Shown: piece by piece, positions 36,382 to 44,636 of the stretch | Numbering within the stretch: the stretch's first letter is position 1 | Layout: each line of letters opens with the position of its first letter | Origin: Phycisphaerales bacterium | GTDB lineage: Bacteria; Planctomycetota; Phycisphaerae; Phycisphaerales; UBA1924 | NCBI GenBank assembly: GCA_020847535.1 | Contig: JADLBU010000016.1 | Span: 1 to 64,000, forward strand | Direction: 5' to 3' | Length of the DNA stretch: 64,000 nucleotides | Position numbers and translations under genes: made by a program | Notes under the pieces: model-generated | Databases searched by the model: none | What the model was told of the DNA's origin: nothing | The model's input: only the letters and a program-made list of their open reading frames with translations

Positions 36382-38064
36382 TTAGGTGCTCAGGGATCGC
36401 ACCACCTCGGCAAGCGTGGTGATGCCCTCGGCGGCCTTGGCGTACCCATCCTCTAGCAAGTTGCGGAAATGGCCGGAGGTCCTGGCCTGGGCACCGATCC
36501 TGGGCGCTGCGGCGCGATGCATGATGAGATCCCGTGTCTCTTCGGTGATCTCCATGAGTTCGTAGATGCCGACGCGGCCGCGATAGCCGGTGTTGCGGCA
36601 GGCGCGGCAGCCGGCACCGCGAACCAATGTCTTTCCCTTGGGAAGCACAAAGCCGACGGGAACATCCGCCGATTCGGGCACGAACGGGGCAGCGCACGCG
36701 GCACAGACGCGGCGCACCAGGCGCTGCGCCATGATCCCTTCGACCGAGGATGAAACCAGGAACGGCTCGACGCCCATGTCCAGAAGGCGCGTCGTCGCGC
36801 CAGGGGCGTCGTTGGTGTGCAGCGTCGAGAAGACCAGGTGGCCCGTCAGCGATGCCTGGATCGCGGTCTCCGCGGTCTCCTTGTCGCGGATCTCACCGAT
36901 CATCACCACATCCGGATCGTGGCGGAGGATCGCGCGCAGCCCCGCCGCAAAATCCAGCCCGACCTTGTGGTTTACCTGGATCTGGTTGACCCCCGGCACG
37001 TGGTACTCGACGGGATCCTCGACGGTGATCGCCTTGATCTCATCGGAGACGATCTTGTTGAGCGAGGCGTACAGCGTCGTCGATTTGCCCGAGCCGGTCG
37101 GCCCGGTGACCAGGAGGATCCCGTGCGGGCGATCGATGAGCCGAGTCCAGTTCTGCGACACCCACGCGGGCATGCCCAGCTGGTCGAGGGTCATCAGGAC
37201 CGCCGACTTGTTGAGGACGCGCAGCACGACACCCTCGCCGAAGAGCATCGGGATGATCGAGAGCCGCAGGTCGAACTCCTCGGGGGGGCGCCCGGGGAGG
37301 CGGGCGCGGAAGCTGATGCGGCCATCCTGCGGCGTGCGCTTCTCGGCGATGTTGAGGTTGGACATGATCTTCAGGCGGCTGATGATCGCCGCACCGAAGC
37401 GGTTGATGACCGGCGGAACGCTGGCGCGCTGCAGGACGCCGTCGATGCGGTAGCGAACCACCAGCTCGTGCTCGTAGGGCTCGATGTGGACGTCGGTGGC
37501 TCGCTCGGAGATCGCCTCCGTCAAAAGGTCATTGACCAGCTTGATGACCGAGGCCTCCTGGGCCTGCTCGGATTCGTCATCGGAGGGCTTGATCTCGGCC
37601 GTCCCCGCATCCAGGCCCGCCGACATCGCATCCAGCGTGTCTCCGCCGACGCCCAGGTGCGTGCGGATGAACTTGCGGAGGTCATCCTCATCGGCAAGCT
37701 CGAGCTCGATCGAACACCCGGTGACCAGCTTGAGCTCATCCAGGACCGCCAGGTCGAAGGGATCGCTGGTCGCGACCGTGAGGCGCGAATCCTCCCGCCG
37801 GATCGGCACGCAGTGGAGGCGGAAGATCAGCCGGGATGGGATCGCCGAGAGCACCGCCGGATCCACCACCAGCGTGTCCAGGTCCACGACGGGCATGTGG
37901 AACTGCGAAGAGATCGTCTGCAGGATCTGCTCGCGTGTGACAAGCCCGCGGCGGACCAGCACCCGATCCAGCCGCTCACCCGCCGAGGTCTGCTCGGCGA
38001 GCGCATCGCTGAGCTGCTCGCGCGAGATCAATCCTTGATCAACCAGCAGCGTTCCGATCGCCAT
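36382..38064 (-). CDS. gspE: Type II secretion / type IV pilus assembly ATPase GspE
   Basis: 560 residues. The N-terminal MshEN-like domain (1-60, then VPIRREDSRLTVATSDPFDLAVLDEL) is followed by the secretion ATPase: Walker A GPTGSGKSTT (321-330), DPVEYHVPGVNQIQVN, Walker B DPDVVMIGEIRD, and a C-terminal four-cysteine zinc motif (VCAACAAPF; GCRACRNTGYRGRVGIYELM). It powers pseudopilus assembly. Unusually it lies outside the gspF-D operon, on the opposite strand, 27 bases downstream of a PTPS-family enzyme gene with which it is probably cotranscribed. Confidence 0.95.
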   Translation of the reverse strand: MAIGTLLVDQGLISREQLSDALAEQTSAGERLDRVLVRRGLVTREQILQTISSQFHMPVVDLDTLVVDPAVLSAIPSRLIFRLHCVPIRREDSRLTVATSDPFDLAVLDELKLVTGCSIELELADEDDLRKFIRTHLGVGGDTLDAMSAGLDAGTAEIKPSDDESEQAQEASVIKLVNDLLTEAISERATDVHIEPYEHELVVRYRIDGVLQRASVPPVINRFGAAIISRLKIMSNLNIAEKRTPQDGRISFRARLPGRPPEEFDLRLSIIPMLFGEGVVLRVLNKSAVLMTLDQLGMPAWVSQNWTRLIDRPHGILLVTGPTGSGKSTTLYASLNKIVSDEIKAITVEDPVEYHVPGVNQIQVNHKVGLDFAAGLRAILRHDPDVVMIGEIRDKETAETAIQASLTGHLVFSTLHTNDAPGATTRLLDMGVEPFLVSSSVEGIMAQRLVRRVCAACAAPFVPESADVPVGFVLPKGKTLVRGAGCRACRNTGYRGRVGIYELMEITEETRDLIMHRAAAPRIGAQARTSGHFRNLLEDGYAKAAEGITTLAEVVRSLST

Positions 38065-38091
38065 CGTGTCTCATCCCTCCCTCGCGGGTCG

Positions 38092-38922
38092 TTAGCCCGG
38101 GTACGTGCTGCTGGTTCGGTCGGTCTCCCAGACGGTGATCGCCTCGAGCCTGGCGGCCGGGCACCGGGCGGCGACGGCGGGGGCGAGCAGGTCGTAGGAG
38201 ACCTTGGCGATGTTCTCGACCGTCGGCAGGACGCCCGCGCCCTCCCCGAATTCGGCGGTGTCGACGTTGAGGTGCTTGTGGTCGAAGCGGTCGAGGATCA
38301 CGCGCTTGCAGAGATCCTCAAGGTCGGCGTGCGAGAACACAGATGCAGCGCCATCCACCGGGATGCGAACCGCCGGCTCGATGATGTAGTTGTGGCCGTG
38401 CCCCGCTGAGTTGTTGCACTTGCCGAAGCAGGCGCGATTCTCCTGCTCGGTCATCGCCGGGTTGTGCAGCCTGTGCGAGGCCGCGAAATCAAAGCGCTGG
38501 CGGATGATCGCCGAGGCGGCAGCGGATGGTCCGGCGGGTGACATCTCAAGTGAATGGTACGGGGTGATCCACCAGCGCACGGCCTTCAGGCCGCCGCCCA
38601 ACCTCTGGCTGATCCGCGGCAGGGCCTCTCCCAGCAGGCCGACGGGCGTGACAGCGGCGGATGTCGCGCGGCCGGTGAGCGCGGGAAGAAGCTCGGCGAG
38701 CACCGCGTTATCTATGTGGGAGATGTCCCGCACGTAGCCCGTAACCGGATCGAGGAGCCCCCGGCAGGCGACATCGAACTGGTAGTGCGCGGGCAGACCG
38801 GAGATCGTGCCGATTCCGCCATAGCCTGTTCCGCGGGACTTGGCGTTCGGGATTTGATCGCATCCCGGGGTTTCTGGACCCATGGGAATGTTGAGGCGAA
38901 CGGAACGGGTGAGGGTCCACAT
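38092..38922 (-). CDS. 6-pyruvoyl-tetrahydropterin synthase / 6-carboxytetrahydropterin synthase family protein
   Basis: 276 residues from the ATG at 38922 (GAGGAA upstream). Two T-fold domains: a degenerate N-terminal one (MWTLTRSVRLNIP...YQFDVACRGLLDPVTGYVRDISHID) and an active C-terminal one with ASHRLHN, GKCNNSAGHGHNY (catalytic Cys and two zinc-binding His), FDHKHLN and a late ENIAKV Glu. Members make queuosine precursor (QueD) or biopterin from dihydroneopterin triphosphate; which of the two cannot be told from sequence alone. A reading frame runs upstream to 39462 but lacks a start with a ribosome site and crosses the divergent lipoprotein gene. Confidence 0.9.
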   Translation of the reverse strand: MWTLTRSVRLNIPMGPETPGCDQIPNAKSRGTGYGGIGTISGLPAHYQFDVACRGLLDPVTGYVRDISHIDNAVLAELLPALTGRATSAAVTPVGLLGEALPRISQRLGGGLKAVRWWITPYHSLEMSPAGPSAAASAIIRQRFDFAASHRLHNPAMTEQENRACFGKCNNSAGHGHNYIIEPAVRIPVDGAASVFSHADLEDLCKRVILDRFDHKHLNVDTAEFGEGAGVLPTVENIAKVSYDLLAPAVAARCPAARLEAITVWETDRTSSTYPG

Positions 38923-39007
38923 CCGAGTAATTCCTCGATGTCCATTGTGGCCTTGTTCTGGCACCGGGCGCCCGAGGTCAGGCCTGGCGGTATTGAAGGA
39001 GCTGCTC

Positions 39008-39190
39008 ATGAAGCGTGCGACTGTTCGAACCTTGGCGATGGGGTCGGCGATCGGGATGATCGCGTGCGGCCTGGGAATGATCGGGGGCTGCGAGAAGAAA
39101 GCCGCGGACTCATCCACCAAGGCTCCCGAGACCAAGCCGGCGGATAAGCCCGCTGACAAGCCCGCCGAAACCCCGGCAGAGAAGAAGTAG
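39008..39190 (+). CDS. Small lipoprotein
   Basis: 60 residues from the ATG at 39008 with AAGGAG upstream. A lipoprotein signal (IGMIACGLGMIGGC) is followed by a tail of charged, Pro-rich repeats (ETKPADKPADKPAETPAEKK). No domain. Followed by a terminator; it may be a short periplasmic tether or spacer. Confidence 0.75.
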   Translation: MKRATVRTLAMGSAIGMIACGLGMIGGCEKKAADSSTKAPETKPADKPADKPAETPAEKK

Positions 39191-39226
39191 GACTCGGGAC
39201 GGTACACTACTACTGCTACGTCCACC

Positions 39227-39260
39227 GGCGGAGCCGCTCGGGCGGCTCCGCCTTCGTTTT
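39227..39260 (+). terminator. Rho-independent terminator after the small lipoprotein gene
   Basis: GGCGGAGCCGC pairs with GCGGCTCCGCC around a 4-nt loop and is followed by TTCGTTTT. Confidence 0.85.
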
Positions 39261-39320
39261 GCCACGCCGGGACGTCATCACCTGTCGCCTCTCCCCACGG
39301 GCGAACCTGGAATTGATCAC

Positions 39321-40046
39321 ATGAGCCGCCGCTTGCTGCCCCACCTGTTCGGAATGAGCGCTGGACTGCTTTTTGCCGCGTTGGGGCTCGCCCAGCCTGC
39401 GCAAACCCAGCCAGCCGAATCCAAGCCCACGGGACTGGACAAAAAAGATCAGCCGGCGCCACCGCCCGCGACCGCTCCCGCCGTCCAGCCGACCGAAGAG
39501 AAGAAGCCCGAGGACAAGAAGGATGAGCCGGCGGAAGACCCGGCGTACATCCTGGGCTTCACGATGAAGGACATCAACGGGAATGATGTGAAGCTCGAGC
39601 AGTTCAAGGGCAGGGTTGTCCTGTTCGTCAACGTCGCCAGCCGCTGCGGGTACACGCCGCAGTACGAGGGGCTCCAGCGGCTCTATGAGAAGAGGCAGGA
39701 GGAGGGGCTGGTGATCCTGGGCTTCCCTGCGAACAACTTCAATAACCAGGAGCCCGGCACCGATGCCGAGATCAAGGAATACTGCTCCTCGAAGTATGGC
39801 GTCACCTTCCCGATGTTCAGCAAGATCAGCGTTACCGGGGATGACCAGCACCCGCTCTACAAGAAGCTCGCCGCCCAGCCCGCGCCCGTGGGTGGAGATC
39901 CGAAGTGGAACTTCACCAAGTTCCTGGTCGATCGCAACGGCAAAGTGGTCGCCCGCTTCAACACCAAGGCCCAGCCCGATGAGACCAAGGATGCCGAGAG
40001 CAAGGCGATGGCGGACAAGATCGATGAGCTGCTGAAGGCCAAGTGA
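39321..40046 (+). CDS. Exported glutathione peroxidase-like protein
   Basis: 241 residues. An N-terminal signal peptide (GMSAGLLFAALGLA|Q) and a 50-residue Pro/Lys/Glu linker precede a full glutathione/thioredoxin peroxidase domain: FVNVASRCGYTPQYEGLQ with the peroxidatic Cys, GFPANNFNNQEPGT with the conserved Gln-region, and WNFTKFLVDRNGKVV with the catalytic Trp/Asn. Such Cys-type enzymes reduce hydroperoxides with thioredoxin-like donors; here the signal puts it outside the cytoplasm. Confidence 0.93.
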   Translation: MSRRLLPHLFGMSAGLLFAALGLAQPAQTQPAESKPTGLDKKDQPAPPPATAPAVQPTEEKKPEDKKDEPAEDPAYILGFTMKDINGNDVKLEQFKGRVVLFVNVASRCGYTPQYEGLQRLYEKRQEEGLVILGFPANNFNNQEPGTDAEIKEYCSSKYGVTFPMFSKISVTGDDQHPLYKKLAAQPAPVGGDPKWNFTKFLVDRNGKVVARFNTKAQPDETKDAESKAMADKIDELLKAK

Positions 40047-40077
40047 GCGGGCTGCGGAGGAACATCCAGGTGCAATG

Positions 40078-40108
40078 AAAAGACCCGGCCTCGAAGCCGG
40101 GTCTTTTT
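40078..40108. terminator. Bidirectional terminator between glutathione peroxidase gene and broken LamG gene
   Basis: AAAAGACCCGGC (40078-40089) pairs with GCCGGGTCTTTT around loop CTCGAA, giving a U tract on both strands. Confidence 0.9.
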
Positions 40109-40127
40109 CCAGAGTGGTCGGGGCGGA

Positions 40128-40620
40128 TCAGCAGCCGGCCTCGAACGCGTGGATGAACGCCGCGAAGTCATCGAGATCGATGAAGCCCGCGCGGTTGACA
40201 TCCGCGGCCGGCTCGCCTGCCTCAAAGGCGCGCACCAGGCCATCGAAGTCATCGGTATCCACGAATCCGCTCTGGTCAAAGTCGCATCGCAGCAGCGTTC
40301 GACGGGAGCGAGCGCGGCGGCATTGGCCAGCTGTGCATCGTGTCCAGCGCCGCTCAGATCCCGGACGATGCCGTCCTGCTGCGAATCAAAGCGGTAGTAG
40401 GCGATCAGGCTGGGCGTTGCTTCGGGAAGGGTGGTTCGCAGCGAGGCGATGATCTCCGGCTCGGTGCGTGCGACATTCCAGATGCGGAACTCATCGACCA
40501 GCCCGTCGAGCATGCCGTGGTAGGAGGGAATGAAGTGGGCAGCGCCCTGTCGCTGAGCCTCCAGGATCCCGTTGCGGTAGATGGACATCGTGTTCTCCGC
40601 CCGGTTGTCGGCCGGTGCGA
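40128..40620 (-). pseudogene. Truncated, frameshifted LamG-domain / GC-type dockerin gene
   Basis: The minus strand encodes the end of a LamG (concanavalin-like) domain (IYRNGILEAQRQG, LDGLVDEFRIWNVARTEPEI, YYRFDSQQDGIVRDLSGAGHD) in one frame down to about 40290, then in the next frame a complete GC-type dockerin (CDFDQSGFVDTDDF; DVNRAGFIDLDDF; FEAGC-stop, stop at 40128-40130). The two halves are joined only by a one-base frameshift. The signal peptide and most of the LamG domain are missing; the homologous part stops just before the divergent gspF start at 40653, which suggests a rearrangement breakpoint. A sequencing error could explain the frameshift but not the missing 5' part. Confidence 0.8.
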
Positions 40621-40652
40621 ACGGCGGACGGGATCCGGTACGATGAGGCCGA

Positions 40653-41843
40653 GTGGCAACCTTCGAATACATCGCCCTCGACAAGTCCGGCCGCCGCACG
40701 GGGGGGATCCTCTCCGGGCCGAGCGAGCAGGCCGTCCTTGCCGAACTCGAATCCCGGCGCCTGACTCCGGTCTCGATCGAGGCTCGGGACGACTCGATCG
40801 CCCGCGGGGGAGGGGTTTCAGCGCGGAAGTTGGGGGCCGCATACACCCAGTTGGCCGAGCTGCTGGATGCGGGGGTGCCGCTGCTGCGATCGATCAAGAT
40901 CCTGGGCGCCAAGAAGAGCGAGCCGCGCCTGGCGGCGGTCTTTCAGGAGATCGCCGAGGCGGTCTCAGAGGGCTCCGACCTGGCCTCGGCGATGCAGCGA
41001 CGGCCGGAGTTCTTCCCCCCGGTGCATATCGCGATGGTGCGGGCGGGCGAGAAGGGTGGGTTCCTGGAGAACGTGCTCCAGCGGTTGGCCCAGCTCGCAA
41101 CCTCCCAGGCCGAGCTTCGCAGCAAGGTCATGGGCAGCCTCATCTACCCGATGTTCCTGCTGGGGACAGGTGTCATCGTTCTCGCCGTGATTTTTGGGGT
41201 CTTCGTGCCCAAGTTCCGGGAGGTCTTTGATCGCGTGCAGGGCGGGCTTCCGTGGGTGACATCGCTGGTGCTGGCGATCAGCAAGCTCGTATCGACCTAT
41301 GGGTTCTACACGCTGGGCGCGGCAATCTTGATCGGGGTCGTTCTTTGGCGGATCGCCCGGCGAGAGGGTGTACGGGACAAGTTCGCCCGGTGGTGGACCT
41401 TTGCCCCGGTGGTCGGAAACCTGGTGAGGTCTCTGGCGGCCGCGAGGTTCTGCCGGATGCTGGGGACGATGCTCACCAACGGGGTGCCCCTGCTCACGGC
41501 GATGAACATCGCCCGTGAGGCCGCGGGCAACCCAGTGGTTGAGGAGGCGATCGTGACGGCGGCCGAGTCGGTCAAGCAGGGCAAGAGCCTTGCTCCACCC
41601 CTGGATTCCTGTGGCCTGTTTGAGACCGATGTCGTCGAGATGATCTCGGTCGCCGAAGCGGCGAACAACCTGGATCAGGTGCTCCTCAAGATCGCCGACA
41701 CGATCGAGGGCCGGGTGGATCGCCTGCTGGCGGCGGTGCTCAAGCTCGTCGAGCCCATACTGCTCCTGGCGTTAGCCGCGGTGGTGGCCACTGTGGCATT
41801 TGCGCTCATCTTGCCGATGACCCGTGTCAGCGCAGCGTTGTGA
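40653..41843 (+). CDS. gspF: Type II secretion inner-membrane protein GspF
   Basis: 396 residues, GTG start. N-terminal MATFEYIALDKSGRRTGGIL, two GspF cytoplasmic domains (about 55-175 and 260-375; LAELLDAGVPLLRSIKIL and RMLGTMLTNGVPLLTAMNIAREA are the paired motifs), and three membrane helices (about 160-185, 210-230, 365-390). It forms the inner-membrane base of the pseudopilus machine together with GspE. First gene of the long secretion operon. Confidence 0.95.
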   Translation: MATFEYIALDKSGRRTGGILSGPSEQAVLAELESRRLTPVSIEARDDSIARGGGVSARKLGAAYTQLAELLDAGVPLLRSIKILGAKKSEPRLAAVFQEIAEAVSEGSDLASAMQRRPEFFPPVHIAMVRAGEKGGFLENVLQRLAQLATSQAELRSKVMGSLIYPMFLLGTGVIVLAVIFGVFVPKFREVFDRVQGGLPWVTSLVLAISKLVSTYGFYTLGAAILIGVVLWRIARREGVRDKFARWWTFAPVVGNLVRSLAAARFCRMLGTMLTNGVPLLTAMNIAREAAGNPVVEEAIVTAAESVKQGKSLAPPLDSCGLFETDVVEMISVAEAANNLDQVLLKIADTIEGRVDRLLAAVLKLVEPILLLALAAVVATVAFALILPMTRVSAAL

Positions 41844-42085
41844 CGCGAGCGATGCTGTGCGGCCGATATGCCAATAAAAGTCCTAACAAAAAGAAAGTTA
41901 GTGACTGATTTACTACTTGGCATGATGGTGGCGGTCTGATACTCTCGCGGTGCTGTTCGATCGTTTTCTGACGGATTCCATTCCGAAATTGGTACGGATT
42001 CTGGATGGTGCTTTGCCGCCAAGGGGTGATTTGGTCCCTCTTCTTGGAAGTCGGCGGCGAGCACGCGGCAGAAAAAGGAGTAGCT

Positions 42086-42628
42086 ATGAGCCGCACGTCT
42101 CCCGTTTCACGACTGAGTCGTCCGCTCTCGGCCCGCGCTGGGAGGGGTTTCACGCTGATCGAGCTCCTGATCGTGCTGGCGATCATCGCCGCACTGGGCG
42201 GGCTGGTGACCGTTGCGGTCCTGGGCCGGAAGAAGGAAGCGACCGCGAAGTTCGCCGAGGTGGACATGGGGACCATCAAGGAGGCGATGAGGCTGTTCTT
42301 CCTGTCGTACGAGCGATTCCCGACCGAGGAGGAGGGCATTGATGTCCTGTGGAACAAGGAAAAGCTCAGCCCCGATGCGGATGCCGCCAAGTGGAAGAAG
42401 TTTCTGGAAGAGCCGATGCCGAACGACCGGTGGGGAACTCCGTGGGGTTATCGCCAGATGAGCGAGCACGGGGATGAGGACACATACGACCTCTGGTCTG
42501 CCGGACCGGACAAGCAGGAAGGCACGGACGACGACATCAAGAACTGGAAGGACGATACCGAGGGTCTGGGCGCTGACGGGACGGGTCCCGCCGGCGATTC
42601 TGGTGCTTCCAAGGGGTCAGGCGGCTAA
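42086..42628 (+). CDS. gspG: Major pseudopilin GspG
   Basis: 180 residues from the ATG at 42086 (AAAGGAG). Type III signal ARAGRG|FTLIELLIVLAIIAALGG with the cut after Gly21 and Glu at +5. The globular part has the GspG pattern: MGTIKEAMRLFFLSYERFPTEEEGI, DRWGTPWGYR and a calcium-site region YDLWSAGPDKQEGTDDDI. A Gly/Ser-rich tail follows. The 240-base gap from gspF may hold a second promoter. Confidence 0.95.
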   Translation: MSRTSPVSRLSRPLSARAGRGFTLIELLIVLAIIAALGGLVTVAVLGRKKEATAKFAEVDMGTIKEAMRLFFLSYERFPTEEEGIDVLWNKEKLSPDADAAKWKKFLEEPMPNDRWGTPWGYRQMSEHGDEDTYDLWSAGPDKQEGTDDDIKNWKDDTEGLGADGTGPAGDSGASKGSGG

Positions 42629-42655
42629 GGCCGCCGGCCGTAAGGCGAGGTGGAT

Positions 42656-43396
42656 ATGCCCACCCGTCCTCTCAGCCAAGGGCCTGTCGAGGCGCGAAGC
42701 GCGAGCAGCGCGCACGAATGTATCGGTCTGTCCCGATCGGGGTTCACGCTGGTCGAGATCCTGATCGCGCTGGCGATCGTGGTCGCGATCGGGGCCTTGA
42801 TGCTGCCGGTGCTGAGCCGGGGAGGATCGACATCGTCGCGGGAAGACATCACGCAGGTGCTCGATTCGGCGGTCGCGCAGGCGATGGTGCGGTCGGCGCG
42901 GACGGGCTCGCTGGCGGCGATCACGCTTTCGCCGGCGGGTGAAGATCGCGTGGATGTGCTGGTGTGCGATATCGATTCCACAGCGCAAGGCGAGCCGGCA
43001 TCCCGGGATGGCGCTGGTAGTTCGAGCGAGAGCCGCACCGTGCCGCGTGAAGAAGTGGTGGGGGCGTTCAAGATGGGCGCGACGGCGCGTTCGGTGAGTA
43101 CAGGGACCGATGGCGGGCAGAAGGGCACCGAATCCGAGGATCCGACGACGCTGGCCCTGATCGCCCCGGATGGAACGGTGCAGCCGATGCGGCGGGGCGT
43201 GATCCGGGTGGGACGCGAGGCGGAGATTCACACGGTTCGCGTCGATGGCTTCGGGATCGTTCACCTCGAAGTGTCGACGGCTGATGGATCCGCAGGCGGA
43301 GATGGAACATCGCCGGCGGATCAGTCGGGTCCGAGATCAGGTGCAGGCACTTCCGGCGGCTTGAGCGCTTCGGCAGAGGGAGAAGAGGACCGTTGA
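42656..43396 (+). CDS. gspH: Minor pseudopilin, GspH-like
   Basis: 246 residues from the ATG at 42656 (GAGG just upstream; a GTG at 42650 is possible). Prepilin signal LSRSG|FTLVEILIALAIVVAIGAL, cut after Gly29. The globular part contains AITLSPAGEDRVDVLVCD and a C-terminal TVQPMRRGVIRVG...VRVDGFGIVHLEV, consistent with GspH but with Ser/Gly-rich insertions. Assigned by position and signal. Stop overlaps the next start. Confidence 0.8.
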   Translation: MPTRPLSQGPVEARSASSAHECIGLSRSGFTLVEILIALAIVVAIGALMLPVLSRGGSTSSREDITQVLDSAVAQAMVRSARTGSLAAITLSPAGEDRVDVLVCDIDSTAQGEPASRDGAGSSSESRTVPREEVVGAFKMGATARSVSTGTDGGQKGTESEDPTTLALIAPDGTVQPMRRGVIRVGREAEIHTVRVDGFGIVHLEVSTADGSAGGDGTSPADQSGPRSGAGTSGGLSASAEGEEDR

Positions 43397-43977
43397 CGAC
43401 CCGCATCGCAACACCCCCGCACTCAGACACGCTCCCGGCGGATCGCCGGCGCGGCGCGCTGCTGCTGGAGGTGCTGCTGGCGCTGGCAGTGTTTGTCGGT
43501 GCGGGGCTGGCGATCCTCACGGTGCTTGAGCGATCTTCGGATGCGATGGCGCGGGTGCGGGATCGGAGACAGGCGTGCGACCTTGCGACATCGGCGCTGG
43601 CGCGGATCGAGGCGGGCATCGATACGCCGGAAACACTTGATGGACCTGTGCCGGCGTGGGAAGACCTGAGCGATGGCAGCATCATCGGGGCCGGGGGCGA
43701 TGCTCGCTGGGAGTTGGACATCCGCACCGAGGTTTCGCAGTTTGAGGGGCTGACGAAGGTGACGGTGGAGGCGATCAAGCGTGGACCGGGCGATCCGGAC
43801 GGTGCCCCGCGAGATTCATTCATCCTGTCGCAACTGGTGCGCATCCCGATGTCGGGGAGCGAGTCTTCCGATCCGCAGGATGAGATCGGGAAGCGCCAGC
43901 GGGATGCAGCGCGCGTTGGGGCGCGAGTGGGGGCGCCAGTGGGGGTGGGCGCGGGGGCCGGGGAGGGGACGCCGTGA
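43393..43977 (+). CDS. gspI: Minor pseudopilin, GspI-like
   Basis: 194 residues from a TTG at 43393 that overlaps the previous stop (TTGA), implying translational coupling. Prepilin signal ADRRRG|ALLLEVLLALAVFVGAGL with Ala in place of Phe at +1 and Glu kept at +5. A small domain follows (ARWELDIRTEVSQFEGLTKVTVEAI), then a Gly/Val/Ala-rich tail. Position third among the pseudopilins supports GspI. Confidence 0.78.
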   Translation: MTTRIATPPHSDTLPADRRRGALLLEVLLALAVFVGAGLAILTVLERSSDAMARVRDRRQACDLATSALARIEAGIDTPETLDGPVPAWEDLSDGSIIGAGGDARWELDIRTEVSQFEGLTKVTVEAIKRGPGDPDGAPRDSFILSQLVRIPMSGSESSDPQDEIGKRQRDAARVGARVGAPVGVGAGAGEGTP

Positions 43978-44636
43978 TGCGTTCATTCTCGCGCTCGACG
44001 CATTCGGCCGTCGGCGGGTTCACGCTCGTCGAGGTGATCATCGCGCTGGCGCTGGTCGTGGCGCTCCTGGGCGGGGTCGCCGGGTTGTCGCTGCGGGTGC
44101 TCGATCGGCGGGCGCTGGTTAGGCAGTGGTCGCAGAGCCAGGAGATCGCCGAGCAATTGATCTCGAGCCTGGACCGGGATCTGTCGATGTGCACCATCGG
44201 GGATTCACAGGTCGGCGCGGGGATTGCCGGAGATGCGACGGGGATCAGAATCGTGTCGCGCGGCGTGACGGCTACAGGCGGGGACCTGGTGATTACAGAA
44301 CTGAAGTTTGATCCGGCTCGCGGGGCGATCCGGGCTCGCCGTGGTGCGGCTGGCGGGGATGCCGGTGCTGTCTCGGGCGGGATCGGCAGCGCGGATGGCG
44401 ATGCTCAATGGAGCCAGCTTGGCCCGGGTGTCGCGGGCATCCGCCTGCTCTACCGGGATCGGGACGAGTGGGTGGAGCAGTTCGACAGCCTTGGCAAGGA
44501 CCACTTGCCTCTGGCGGTGCAGGTGGAGATCTGGTTCGGGGCGGTGGCCGAGGCGCTGCCTTCGCGAGCGCCCGATCGCGTGCGCGTGATCGCGATCCCG
44601 GATGCCGGCGCCGACGGATCGGAGGGCAGCGCGTGA
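43974..44636 (+). CDS. gspJ: Minor pseudopilin, GspJ-like
   Basis: 220 residues; GTG at 43974 overlaps the previous stop (GTGA), with an ATG immediately after. Prepilin signal AVGG|FTLVEVIIALALVVALLGG, cut after Gly15. The globular domain includes QIAEQLISSLDRDL-type helix (SQEIAEQLISSLDRDLSMC), GIRLLYRDRDEWVEQFDS and a C-terminal LPLAVQVEIWFG strand, typical of GspJ. Confidence 0.82.
   Translation: MMRSFSRSTHSAVGGFTLVEVIIALALVVALLGGVAGLSLRVLDRRALVRQWSQSQEIAEQLISSLDRDLSMCTIGDSQVGAGIAGDATGIRIVSRGVTATGGDLVITELKFDPARGAIRARRGAAGGDAGAVSGGIGSADGDAQWSQLGPGVAGIRLLYRDRDEWVEQFDSLGKDHLPLAVQVEIWFGAVAEALPSRAPDRVRVIAIPDAGADGSEGSA

Noticed and set aside
36817-38409. 530-codon + strand open frame opposite gspE and the PTPS gene
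   Set aside because: Composition rich in Asp, Arg and His with no motif; gspE on the other strand has all catalytic motifs.
38923-39462. Upstream extension of the PTPS-family protein to 456 residues
   Set aside because: It runs antisense through the small lipoprotein gene and its terminator; the ATG at 38922 has a ribosome site and begins the family-like segment.
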